Translations under genes and position numbers: made by a program
Notes under the pieces: generated by a model
Database searches by the model: none
Told to the model about the DNA's origin: nothing
Seen by the model: only the letters and a program-made list of their open reading frames with translations
Source: Siniperca chuatsi
Taxonomy: Eukaryota > Chordata > Actinopteri > Centrarchiformes > Sinipercidae
Direction of reading: 5' to 3'
Length of the DNA: 64,000 bases
NCBI RefSeq assembly: GCF_020085105.1
Contig: NC_058042.1
Span: 18,026,001 to 18,090,000, forward strand
Part shown: piece by piece, positions 36,401 to 50,300 of the stretch
Numbering within the stretch: the stretch's first letter is position 1
Layout of the letters: each line of letters opens with the position of its first letter

Positions 36401-38722
36401 GAAATGTTACAAATACACTATAAACTATCTGTAGGTGGACTATCCAAAGAAAGTGTTTTTGAGAATTCAAATACTGCCTGTTGAAGCCCATTTGGACTGT
36501 AGGCTGACTAATGCCCTTTCAGAAGTATTTTTCTGTGTTTTCAGGTCATGCAGACCCCTTTGGCAGATGCACACAGATAACGCTTCACAAGACGTCTCAT
36601 CAAGTGAATCTCTGCCAGACTCTTCTTGTAATTTCTTATATAAACTCTTCCTCCCTTAACATGTTTAAAACCACAGCCCAGAAACCTCAGGAATCTCACA
36701 CACAAACGTTATAGATCATCCTCCAAAGAAATCCATCATTACATTTCCTTTAAGGTTTTTACATTGATTCATGTCCAGCATATTTATTATTCTAACATTT
36801 TAATGTTAATGATGCCAGAAACTCAGGCGCCTCAACACTCAGTGATACAGTTGCCATCTGATTAGCTCTGGTTGCTGATATGAAGCCCTTGAGTAATGAA
36901 AGTAATTATACATCCATCATCCACCCCTCTGCTCATTAAATCCCACATTTTCCTTGGTGTGTCTCTTTACTGTTATGACTGTTTATCCATATGAACATGG
37001 AGAGCAATTAAAAACAGTCTGACTCATTAGTAACAGAACTCAGACTGTAATTAGTTTAATATGATTTCTGCAATAATGTTGAATGATAAAAAAAGAAACT
37101 GCAGCAGTGTTTGCATGCAGTGTGCTCTGACTGATACTTTCCATGTGGCTCAGAGACTGATTTTTACTCTCTACTATTTCATGTATTTGTTTTTATTGTG
37201 AGGAATTTTTAAACCATTAAACCACCCAAAGATACAAAGAGACAATTCACAGAATCAAATGATTGGGGGAAAACTTTGGGTTATGAAATTTACATAGTGA
37301 TTGTTTCACAGTTATTACGAACAAACTTAGTAGAAAACACAATTTAAGCAGATTTTAGCAAAAGGAAAAAAAGTTTGAGAAACTTTAAATAGAACAGCTA
37401 TTGCTCAGCAATATTTACTTCCTGTGCACATATTTGACAGCAACTGTTTGGTTACTGTATCTACTATATTTTCAGAAAAAGCCACCATAATGTATAGTGG
37501 TGTAACAATCATTCACCATTCAATTCAAAACATGAATGGTGTGATAATTCAATACATTTATTAAACAGAATACAACAAGTGCCTTAGAATGTCCTTACCA
37601 TTTCCATTGTAGTTGGTTAAAAGATAAAATATATATAAGATATAAAAGATTTAAAAGGGTTTTGCCTGACCCAAAAAACCCAAACAATTCTCTTAGGAGC
37701 ATAAACAAAAAAAGAGGTGTTTTATAATCATACAAGATGTGAAGAAATCAGTTGATCTCATCTCAGCTCGAACACGGCTCTCTGTTGTTCTGTAGATTTT
37801 AGACAGAACATGTGATGAGTTGTTGATACATAATATACTTTGAATCAGTAGTCTTCAAAAGAACAAACACATGAGATAGAACAGGAGAACGGAAAGTGTA
37901 CACCCCAAAGCTGTGTGCTACTGCTGGCCGCTGCAGTTTGGTTGCTCTGGAACTCTGAAGTGCCCACTGGAGGCTTCATCTTTACAAACACATGTTGTGC
38001 AGCTGAGCTTTGTTCTAAACCACAGAAGTTTATATAAGATTTTAGAGGAGAGGAGATTCCAAAGTTTCCAAAAGTACCTTTAAGGAAAATGTGTGAAAAA
38101 TTCTGCACAATGCACCTTGGATGTTTCTGTGTGAGGTAACGGTTAGGCCATAAAACTTTAATGTCTTATTGTAAATATTTCATTCAGCATGATATAGTTT
38201 CAGATAAAGAATAAGCAATATTTCATAGTAAATTTAAATAAACTTCTAAGGAAATTTGGGAGGAAAAATCAAGTTAAAGAGGTTTAAGGCCCAATTTTTT
38301 AACTGCAGTTTGGTCCCCGCTGTTTGAAAACTGTCACCAGGAGCATGATATTGATTACTAATATATGAACTGACAGTATGACAAGGTTGATTGGGAGGTG
38401 TACAATTATATTTAGGGTGTGATGTTTTTCACATTTGAACTATGAAGACATCAGTAGTAAGTGTTTTTCAATCTACCAATTCCAAGACCATATGTAAATA
38501 TAACCAAACTGTCAACCAGTCAGATGTATTCTGTACTGGTTTGTCATCCATCTATCCATTAATAAAGGCAGTCAAACCTATGCAACAAATGTCTTTTATC
38601 ACACTTTTCTGGGATAATTTAAACATGACATTTCACTCACCTGCTCTGTTTCCTTTGATTTTCTTCCCCTCATTGAGGTGATACGTTAACAGCAGACAGC
38701 ACAGGATCTTGACCACAGACAT
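30341..38722 (-). CDS. lipc: Hepatic triacylglycerol lipase (9 exons, 495 aa)
   Basis: Secreted, heparan-sulphate-bound lipase that hydrolyses triglycerides and phospholipids of lipoprotein remnants and HDL at the liver endothelium. The spliced CDS is 1488 nt, 495 residues against 499 in human. In order: signal peptide about 1-20; oxyanion-region sequence IIITHGWS; catalytic Ser in GYSLG (Ser163); Asp in [11 protein letters not shown] (Asp189); His in CAHERSVHL (His274); and a C-terminal PLAT domain from about 347 (YHYQFRIQF to the stop) ending in a basic tail, KQHRRKHNQ. Identity rests on close match to human LIPC throughout and on its place between adam10 and aqp9; lpl and endothelial lipase lie elsewhere in vertebrates. 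Exon 2 has a tandem acceptor that could drop one residue. Intron 1 is 2.7 kb. It is convergent with adam10 and tandem with aqp9. Confidence 0.96.
30790..31520. mobile_element. Repeat element in lipc intron 8
   Basis: The left end reads TACTTAAGTACAGTTTTGAG then CCACTACATCTCATAG; the right end has TACTTGAG and finishes TTCCACCACCACTG. This resembles a repeat I associate with many spiny-rayed fish genomes, whose ends read like CAGTGGTGGAAAGTA. The class is uncertain. It ends about 25 nt from the exon 8 donor and fills most of intron 8. Confidence 0.5.
31544..31762 (-). CDS. lipc: lipc exon 8 (PLAT domain)
   Basis: Encodes [37 protein letters not shown] and [11 protein letters not shown]. The donor is GTACAG at 31543. 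An ORF runs on past the donor into repeat sequence, but exon 9 below supplies the real C-terminus. Confidence 0.95.
32167..32281 (-). CDS. lipc: lipc exon 7 (start of PLAT domain)
   Basis: Encodes [19 protein letters not shown] and [17 protein letters not shown]. The acceptor is CTGCAG and the donor GTGAGT, leaving in phase 2. Confidence 0.95.
32742..32984 (-). CDS. lipc: lipc exon 6 (catalytic histidine, lid-side cysteines)
   Basis: Encodes [20 protein letters not shown] with the triad His, then [15 protein letters not shown] and the basic [14 protein letters not shown]. The acceptor is CCATAG and the donor GTATGT. Confidence 0.96.
34606..34839 (-). CDS. lipc: lipc exon 5 (catalytic aspartate)
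   Basis: Encodes [40 protein letters not shown] and [14 protein letters not shown]. The triad Asp lies in GLDPAG. The acceptor is GTCCAG and the donor GTACGA. Confidence 0.97.
34989..35106 (-). CDS. lipc: lipc exon 4 (catalytic serine)
   Basis: Encodes [18 protein letters not shown]; the nucleophile Ser is in GYSLG. The acceptor is CAACAG and the donor GTGAGT, leaving in phase 1. Confidence 0.97.
35298..35477 (-). CDS. lipc: lipc exon 3
   Basis: 60 codons, phase 0 at both ends, acceptor CTAAG and donor GTCAGG. Encodes [33 protein letters not shown] and [17 protein letters not shown], matching human LIPC. Confidence 0.96.
35791..35969 (-). CDS. lipc: lipc exon 2
   Basis: Encodes [35 protein letters not shown]. 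The acceptor is the tandem TAGCAG: splicing after TAG starts at 35969 (extra Ala), after CAG at 35966. Both keep the frame. The donor is GTAAGG. Confidence 0.93.
35970..38640. other. lipc intron 1
   Basis: 2.7 kb intron. It holds the foldback element at 36168-36461; otherwise AT-rich with no recognised coding sequence. Confidence 0.6.
36168..36461. mobile_element. Foldback MITE with long inverted repeats, copy 1
   Basis: The left arm (GGTAACACTTTAT, then ATAGTCCTCCTACAGATA, TATAGAGTATTTGTAACAT) is mirrored by the right arm near 36380-36461, which reversed reads ATAGTCCACCTACAGATAG and AGTGTATTTGTAACATTTC. Arms of about 70-80 bp flank a 130-bp loop. No coding capacity. The same family recurs at 63734. 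Confidence 0.8.
38641..38722 (-). CDS. lipc: lipc exon 1 (signal peptide)
   Basis: Encodes [20 protein letters not shown], a short basic start then a Leu-rich core, typical of a secretion signal. The ATG follows ACC, a good Kozak context. The donor is GTGAGTG, in phase 1. Confidence 0.9.
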
Positions 38723-41221
<2,499 letters not shown>

Positions 41222-42202
41222 CTGTGTCTGGACATGCTGAACAAATATACAGGAATACAAAGGTTTATCTAGTTCAAAGAAAAAAATACAATACGATATA
41301 TCTGATTAAAAATGAGAATGATCACGGCTGCCGTAAGGGTACAAATACACAATTCCTCTTCAGATTAAGAACAAAAAAATTGAAGGAGTACTTTCATATG
41401 AGCAAAAGGCTCATTTACAGTAGCTAGTGTGGTCCATTATTATGTAACACTGTTATTATTCAAGTCAAAGAGAGGATACACTCTGGGGAAGAGCTCTGAA
41501 ACCACTGAACAGCAAAAGCACTCTTCATCCATTCTCTATGAAGTTATATAAGCGTTTCCAGTTGTTTTCTTTTATTTGAATGTATTTTTGCTGTACTTGC
41601 TACTCATGCTGATGATTGATGATTGTGGTGATTGAGTACTCTGTACTAATAATTGATTTTATTTGTAGAATAAACTCCTGCACTTGGTCTATAACATTCA
41701 TGATATTTTTAACAAAATTCGAATTAAAAAAAAAGAAAGATATATTCCCCCTTAGGCATAAAATGTCTCAAACCAGTGTGTTTAATTTTCAGCATTTCTT
41801 TTTTATATTTTCTTTCCAGATTTCAGTGTAAAATTAAAAATAAAATCACAAGCAAACATTTACCTGCATAAATTTGATTACATTTTCACAGCAGACATTT
41901 TGACTTGACATAGTAGGAAAAGCACAGGTGTTACTAATAACATTAACTAGAGAGAATCCCAGTGAGCCATAACAGTGTGACAGGGAGCCAGCGTGCACAA
42001 CACCAGGACCCTAAAACTGAAACAGCTAAATGGAATTCAGTGGTTATAATTTATGTATCCTTTGGGAGGTATCACGGCATCATCGATTTTTATATCACAA
42101 AATATTGTGCCATCATATATTGTGTGCCCCAATCAATCAAAAAATCAAAGTTTTTAGAACATACATAACAAGTATGAACAAAAACAACTTATTTCAACAA
42201 AC

Positions 42203-42208
42203 TTTATT
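42203..42208 (-). terminator. Candidate distal polyadenylation signal for aqp9
   Basis: Minus-strand AATAAA in the context GAATAAAGTTTGTTG. A nearer AATAAA lies at 44067-44072, only 78 nt after the stop. Which is used cannot be told from sequence. Confidence 0.35.
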
Positions 42209-44149
42209 CAATGTTTAGATACACACAGCTGATTCAGATAAAGCGTACATGAGAAAATAATGTTAGGAAACTACCTTAGAAAAAGCAACTTAAAACAAGC
42301 AACAACAAAACAACAGACAAAAATATTAAAATGTTTCTTCCTGACAGGCTGCCACTCAGAACAGAAGCACTAACATCAAAGTGTAGGACAGGGAGAGACG
42401 GGTACCAACACATACACCATGTCACTGAAGAGCTGAGTAGATTCAGTAAAACAAACACCTTCAGCTGCTTTTCAAACATGCATACTGTAATTATTGTGGT
42501 TCAAACGTAGGCCACATAAAGGGTTTTAAGTATAATGGGCACACCGAGTGTTACTTCTGGTATAAGCAGGATCAAATTATGCACTGCGTGTTTAATTGAG
42601 GATTTTGCAGCAAAATCACTCTTTGATATTTGTGCCATTGACTTTCTTCACATTTTTTTCTGTTTCACACAAGTAAAACAATCAAATGATAAAAAACCTC
42701 TTAATTGAAATGATTGTCATAATACCAAACAAGTGTCTTGTGTATTACATAACCATTGTGCTCTTGTAAAATGACATTCAGTACAGTACAATATCTCACA
42801 ATTAGTGTATGTGCACATTAACATCAGCATAGGTCTACATGCATCCTGTTGTCAGACAGTGGTGTCTACAGCATGTTACCCATTCTTCCAGGCTGGGTTA
42901 CAAATCATATTATTCTAAAACATAGCATGTTGACATTGGGTTTGTCTTTGCAAATTCACATTTCTGTGCTCACCAGATACAAGAAGCACAATTAATAAAG
43001 GAAAGTCCCGTGTTTTACACCTCCATTGTACATTTCCAAGCAGTATTGTTACTTTTGCAATACATTGTCCAATTTCCAATGTTGAACTTGGGACCAAATC
43101 TAAACCACCATGTGTGTTTTATCACTCATTTTACCTCAGCTCTGATGAGTTTTTAATGTAAACAGTTACTGTCAGTGTTTTGTGTTTGCCCCTGATACAG
43201 GACATGCACTGACTCACAATTCATCAAGGAATTCAGTGACATTTGTAAAAGCTTCAGCTGGAAACAAAATTAATGATTTACATGTTTTACACTTACATGT
43301 TTTCTGTTAAATTATGGCTTTTCAATATCAAGGGTGCCTGTAATGAGTAAATCTGTAATCCAGCAATATAACACAAGTCTGTGTGTCACAAAATTGTGGA
43401 AAAAAAGAAAAAGTAAGCAACATCAGTGTAATCATTTAAGGCTGGATTTTCACACAAAAATGTGTTATAAAAACTTCAACGCTGTAAGCAATCATCACAC
43501 TTTCCACATTTTCACGTACTTTACACACATGCAAAGGATGAAGTGAAACAGAATGAGGAAGTCACACAAAACGCATCATTAATGTAACACAATGGCTAAA
43601 TATAATATAAATTACTGCATTTCCACATTAAATCAACTGTTTCCTAAGTGCTACATGTATTTAATGCCCCTGTTTGTTAGGTAGACAGTAGTAAAAATAA
43701 AAATGCTGTACAGAAACTTGGCAAATATTTCTAATGAGAGGAGATGATCCCAGTTAGGAAATAGGAGACGATGAAGAATACAGCATAGTGATAATGCAGA
43801 GGAAACTCTCCATACAAGGTTATGATATCATGGAATTAAAGGAAAAGCTTTATGTCTAAAGAGAATATATTTCAGCAAGTTTAATATATTGATATATGAA
43901 AGAGCCCCTGGCAGATAAAACCTGAAACCTGTAAATAGACCAGACTTTCTACAAAAAGAGACTTTAAAGGCTTCATAAAACATTCATGCATATTTTACAA
44001 ATTACTATGAAATGGTGCAGTCAGATGCATGCTTTTTAACCATTAACTGTAAAGTTTCTCAGAATTTTTATTTTAGAAATGTATAAAACTGCTTCATCAC
44101 GTGAAAGTCAGCTGCTTTGTTGCTTGCTCTGCAACCCTTGTTCTAAATT
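42209..44149 (-). other. Region after aqp9 stop, possible 3' UTR
   Basis: About 1.9 kb with no recognised gene or transposon, which fits either a long aqp9 3' UTR or plain intergenic DNA. The near poly(A) hexamer at 44067-44072 would make the UTR very short. Confidence 0.4.
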
Positions 44150-44312
44150 TTAACTCATAGTTATCATTTCATATTTGTCCTGGATGTTGTTCTCCTCTTG
44201 TTTTTCAGGCTCAGCGTGGTGCAACTCAATGAAGAGAAAGTAAATGCCCGCTCCAACTGCTCCGCCCACCATAGGCCCTGCCACAGGGATCCACCACCAG
44301 CAACCTCCAGCT
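44150..44312 (-). CDS. aqp9: aqp9 exon 6 (helix 6 and C-terminus)
   Basis: Encodes CWWWIPVAGPMVGGAVGAGI, YFLFIELHHAEPEKQ and a C-terminus DKYEMITMS before TAA, matching human WWIPVVGPLVG and IEIHHPEP. The acceptor is CTGCAG. Confidence 0.95.
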
Positions 44313-47300
44313 CTGCAGTGAGGAAGACCCGTCCCATACACATGAATAATTATGACAAAATACAATTTAACAATATATTTACTATTATTTACATAGTAAA
44401 TCCTGCATGAATTAAACCTGATTAAATCTTAAACCTGTGCCTTAATGGAGTACTCCAATGCTGAGCAGCACTACACAGCCTGTGAAAACAGCTCATCTGT
44501 GGCTGTGAAGGAGCTTTGTCAAGTCTAAGAAAATGACTCAAGTGACATCAGACTACAAATTTTTAACAGCAAGCCAGAGCCTGCAATACAAACTGGGGGC
44601 ATGGAGTGAGAAAGTTTACCAGGCAGGGAGAGTCTAATATCACACTCATGTCACATGGGGTGGATGGTAGAGATGGGAAAGATTTCCATGTTTAATGACT
44701 TGTGAGCGTTCACGTCATTGGACGACTCAAGACAGTTGCATGACTGCAGATTCAATATCACCCTAAATCCTTTAAAATTGGGCTTAAAGGAACAGTTTGA
44801 CATTTTCTGGAAGTATGCTTTTTTGAGTTAGATGAGAAGATCGATACCACTCTGGCATCTGCACTGTAAATGTTAAGCTACAGCCCGCAGCCAGTTGTCC
44901 AAAGGTAAGAAAATCCACCTACCAGCACCTCTAAAGTTCACTAATTAACACATTATGTCTTGACAAGTTGTGGTTTTACGGTTAGTTATGTGGTGGGCTA
45001 CTTTTTGGCCCGTCACAGTAACCTCCTGGAGTCGCCGCTTGTCACAGTGATGACAAGACTCTAGGTAGGTCTTTGTGCTAAACTAAGCTAAGCTAACCAG
45101 TTGCTGGCGATAGCTTTATATTTTCGAACATGAGATACTCATACTCTCAGCAAAAAAGCGAATAAGTGTATTTCCCAAAATGTTAAACTATTCTTTAAAT
45201 TACCTTGAATGGTAGACTTTGGCTGACATGAGGCATGACACTTGTTCAGTCCCTACAGAGTAAGCCTGAAGTAAAAAACCTGGGTGTTATTCTTGACTCT
45301 GTGCTGAATTTTAAATCACATATCAACAAATGTTACAAAGATTGCTTTTTATCATTTAAGATATATTTAATATATATATTCATATAGATATATATTTAAG
45401 ATATATAGCTAGAGAGTTAGACCTCTCTTTGGATGATGCCAAAAAGATGTTGTTCTCTCTCTCATCGAGATTACTGTAAAGCACCCTATACTGGATTACC
45501 AAAAAAAAAACTTGCGCCATTACACTGGCTACCTGTAACAATGAGGATTGATTTCAAAATTATTTTACTTGTTTTTAAAGCCCTAAATGGTTTAGCACCT
45601 TTGTATATCTCTGATTGATTATCTGAGTATGTTCCAAACCATTCCCTTAGGTCATTTAGCGCTGGTTTACAAAAATGACTTACAAAAAATATAATGAAGC
45701 AGCTTTTTGTTGTTATGCGCCAAAGGTTTGGAACAAACTCTCATCACAAATATGACAAGCAACTTCTGTTAGTTTTAAGAACCAGCTCAAAACTTACTTT
45801 TATGAACTTGCTTTTAACTAATTCCACTTTTTATTTGTTGACTATTTTTACATCAGTACGTGATATTTTTATATTTTGCATACTGGTTTTATGGTTTTTA
45901 TATCTTAAGATTGTTTTTATTACTAATATGATCCTTGTGTTTCCTGTTATTAAATACGTTGAGTGTTTTGTTTCCCTTGTGAAGCACATTGAGGTACATT
46001 CTGTTATGAAAGGTGCTATATAAATAAAGTGTATTATTATTATTAATATTAATATTAATATTAATAATATTGTACTGACACATGTATTATTAAGCACCAA
46101 GTCAGATATATCGGAGGTTTCAGAAAAGTTTTCCAATCATAGTTACGACTTGGACATTGACGTGAACCGTATTTACAAGTTGGAAACTCGTAATTATGAT
46201 TACTCTGGTATAACAAAAATGCAGCATAATGAAAGACACTATTGAGTTGCATTAAGGGATGACTAGGATCCAGCTTGATTCATACTAGATACTAAAAGTT
46301 AGGATATCTTGACCTTTGCTGCTTTACTTTTGACAGTTTTTTTTCTTTTTGCAAGTCCCCCAATTTTATAAAAATATTATATTAAATTGCTGCAGTAGCC
46401 TTTTAAATGAAATAATGTACACTGCCTCTCCAATCTGTATGTTTATGTTAGTATCATCCTATCTCAGATGAATTATACACAGTTATCCCAGATTACAGTA
46501 AAGTCTTAAGGAGCTCTGAGTGTTGGACCTACAGCATGTGTCCTCATTCTGACTCTAGCCAACCTCAGACAGAGATTAGAGTCCTGCTGGTCAGTGTGGC
46601 TGTTAGGGGCCTTTACTGCAGGTGAAAGGGCTTCAGTTAACAGAGCTGATGCACAGGCCTGATAGCAAACAAGCGTCTGAGTGGGTCATCTTTCTCTCCT
46701 GTAGGCATTCAGTAAGTAGACTAGAGGAGGGAGGCGGCTGGATTATAGACTTTAATCTATGGACACAGCTAAGATGATCAGGCGAAGAGACAGACACCTG
46801 GTGGGTCACATTGAAGCCATGTGGACATTGAATGGAGCCAAGTGCCGTCCTTCACGCTCAATGCTGAAAAGGGATGTAATGTACAGAAATCCTCAGCCTG
46901 ACTTGAGTGTTGTTGTTTTGTTTTTTTTTACATTACACAGCATTTGTAGCTGCTGTGTTTATATCATGATTGCAAAAGATTATGTCAGATTTAACACATA
47001 CTTTATGCATGATATGAACCTAGTACCAAGGGCTTATATGTGCATTAAAGCAATCTTGCAATATATTTGTAAAGTCATATGAGCCATCTGGTGATAGTTC
47101 AAGGTGTGGTATGGGGACTGAGAGCATCAGAAACTGTATCTTTCCCATAGCGAGCCTTTAAACTGCCTTCAACCACTAAATGTTGTGTTATTTTCAAGAT
47201 AAATTAATAATTCTGCTTTTAAAAATCCTTAGTTTAGTAACAACCTTTTAACTCAGGTGTGTGCTTAAACTTATTTTTAAAAGGCACCATTATTAACCAA

Positions 47301-50300
47301 GCAGTGTTTAGTTTTTAGTTTGACAATGACTTGTTCTCCACTCTTCATACATTTCAGCAGTGGCATGCACAGACACTTTCAAGGGCAGCGGTTAAACTAA
47401 AGGACCAGGCCAGGCCCAGTGAAAAACAGTGCACAGAGGGCAAAGACAATAACAGCATATATCTATCACCAGTCAAAATAGATACAGGCAACATGTGAGA
47501 AAAGTTTTGCAAAGATTTGCTAGGTAAAGAAGTAAACTATGCCCTATAATACAAATATCGCTGACACAAAAAGTGAACATTTTCAGAGGAAAAATAGGCA
47601 GTGAGGCTGTAGAAATAAGGCTTCAGAGTGCCACCATCAAACCAAAAAGGGTGAGATTTCTGAGGTTGTACGTCTGTAAAAGCACCAGTAAAGAGAGGCT
47701 ACAGAGAACATCTTTTGAGTACCTCAAAGACATTCTGGTCAACTATTCTTCATCTCAGCAGGAAACAAAACATTATTCTCAGCAAGGACAGCACTGACTT
47801 CCTCTGGAGAAGTTGGTGAAAAGTGGAAGAAAGACTGTGAGAAACTAAATGTGGCCTGGAAGGATCTTGAAACTCTTAGCCTTCAGTATCTCACTGGCAG
47901 AGTTCATTGGTTAGTTAGAAAGCTCTTTGGTGGAAAGGTGCCAGGGATAAATGAGATCAGCTCCTGAAATGCTAACAGCGTTGGATATTTTAGGGTACAA
48001 CAGTTAACATGTACGCCTCGTCAATATTGCAAGGATTTTGGGAAAAGAGCCTCTGAATTGGCACAAGAGTCCGACCGACAGACAAACCAAGTCACCAACC
48101 AACCAACGTTGTCATCCTCAGAGCCAATATTTTAAACCTGCGCAGACAATCGAGAGATCATACGAGTTTGCTTATTGAGTCTATGTGTTTGTAGATTTTG
48201 AAAAAATGTTCCCGGAGGTATCCTGTAGAAGTACAGTATACAAAGTCTGCTGTTGTAAGCCATTTAGTTTATATATATGTAGCACGACAGCTTTGTTTGC
48301 ATTCTTGACCAAAGTCCAAAGTGAAAATGAGACAGGGATGCACCTTGTCCCCTCTCCTGTTTGCAGCGTGACAGTGTCTGAAATGTACAACTCAGTGACA
48401 TTAGGGTGGCATCATTGCTGTGCGACGTTATCGTTTTTTGGTTTATTAAATTGCGGTTGCACTTTGGAGTGGTTGAAGTGATCTGCCATATCTGGTTGTC
48501 TCTTAGTGAAATATGACACTTTATATGTGACTAAATAATTTGGTAAAAAATTAGGAATCATAATGAATGCATCTGGTTAGATGAATTTAAATTTGTAAGT
48601 GTGTATGTTGACACCAAAGGTCATAGTTGTAAAGTAGTGACCAAAAATCAATCTACTATCACATCTTCCCACCACTATCACTGTAGACGATCCCTTTTAC
48701 TATCACTGAATAAGAGCCAGAGATTCCTTAATTTTCCCACCTTGTCTGGGACAGAACCAAAGCTGGGAGAGCATGTGATACCAACACTACATTGCTCCAT
48801 AGCGCTACTTGTGATCAAAACCTAGACGAAGTACCTTTAACCAAGAAAGTTATAGACAGCAAATTCATTTCTGCTAAAATTTATTACACAGGTACTGGTT
48901 TTAAAAGAATGACATACTATTTATAAAAAGTTATTGGTTGTAAGAAAAATATTTTGTGTATGTCCAAATCTGATCAAAATATGACATCTTTTTGAGAATA
49001 AATAAAATAAAATAAAAAACAAAACAAAATAGGACCAGGAACAGCTGTGATGATGGGGAGAGAATAAGAGGAAGAAAGACAGACTGAGGAAATTGTGCCA
49101 TTTGAGTAACGAAGCATTGAATATTTCATATTTATGTGCATGGAATCTCTCCCTGTTCACTTAAATCCCAGAGCCCTTTTTCAAAATGCAGGAAACACAC
49201 GCATGGTCTTTGAAATATTCATTCAGATTGTCAAGAGAGCAGAGATGGAGCTACAAATGCTGCTCTTCATGTGGGACAGGAAAGAGCAGCCACGTGATTA
49301 AACTCAGAGTTTCTTACATCACACATCTACTACGTCTAAGGCACCGGCGAGAGTGCGAGCGGCAGTAAATAATGGACTCCAAGCTCTCTTAGACAAGTGG
49401 CTTAGAGAAGATGTCTTTCATTTTCTCTTGAATCTTTCTGATAATAATCCCAACATAGCCCTGGATATTAGAAACTTTTAAACTCTCTCTTTCATATTTG
49501 TGTAGTACACTGTACTTTACGGGTGATAACAGGCACCCTTTTGTTTCTACATCAGTGAAATTACCTGAATACGTCCATGCCCCACCCGGCCACAGCCGTG
49601 AAGAGCCGTGGGCTGAGGTCTCGTGCCGGGTTGATTGGATAGCCGCAGTTCAGACCCATGGACACTCCGATGGCCATGATGATCAGGCCGATGCACAGAG
49701 GCTCCATGCCTTTTGGAGCACCGATATTCTTCTTGTCAGTGATGGCCAGGATGCACAGGATCAGCGCGGCAGTTGCAATTACCTTGAAATCAAAAGCATC
49801 AGGCAATTAGCAAAATATTATAGTCTGTAATATTTTACAGACTACAATAATACATAAAGTTCTAAATGAAGTGAGCAATCCTAAATAAAAAAACATCACA
49901 ACTTACTCTTTATGTTGGTTTTTGTTGTTGTTGTTTTTGAGAGGATGTTTTTGAGTTACCTCATCTGTGGTGGTGACCTCTGCCCTACGTTACTTTGTCT
50001 AAGCCTATTATGGGGCTTCCCCTTTCCCCTGGTTTCAGTCTGTATAAGGTAGCTTTACTATATAGCCCCATGTGGCTGTATATTAAGAAAACACAACAGT
50101 GTGTCACTATCAAAGAGCATAATTAATCTCTTTCACATGTGAAACATATTATTTAAAAATGTATATTATGTTTAATTTTACAGATTCAAATTTGACCACT
50201 TAAAGACACACAGTCTGGGATCCAAATGCCCATTACCAAATATCAAAACACACCATTAGAACCTGCTATCACTCTCAAATTCATTGAAAGGTCTCTTCAT

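Larger units (their letters stand above)
44313..49564. other. aqp9 intron 5, repeat-rich
   Basis: 5.3 kb intron holding a TTAA-flanked MITE (44784-45198), an L2-type LINE 3' end (45240-46050) and a second degenerate LINE segment (47790-48400). The stretches 46090-47780 and 48400-49500 show no recognised feature. Confidence 0.6.

Noticed and set aside
37490-37570. Short inverted repeat (CACCATTC / GAATGGTG) in lipc intron 1
   Set aside because: Arms of about 8 bp are too short to call a transposon or a structured RNA.
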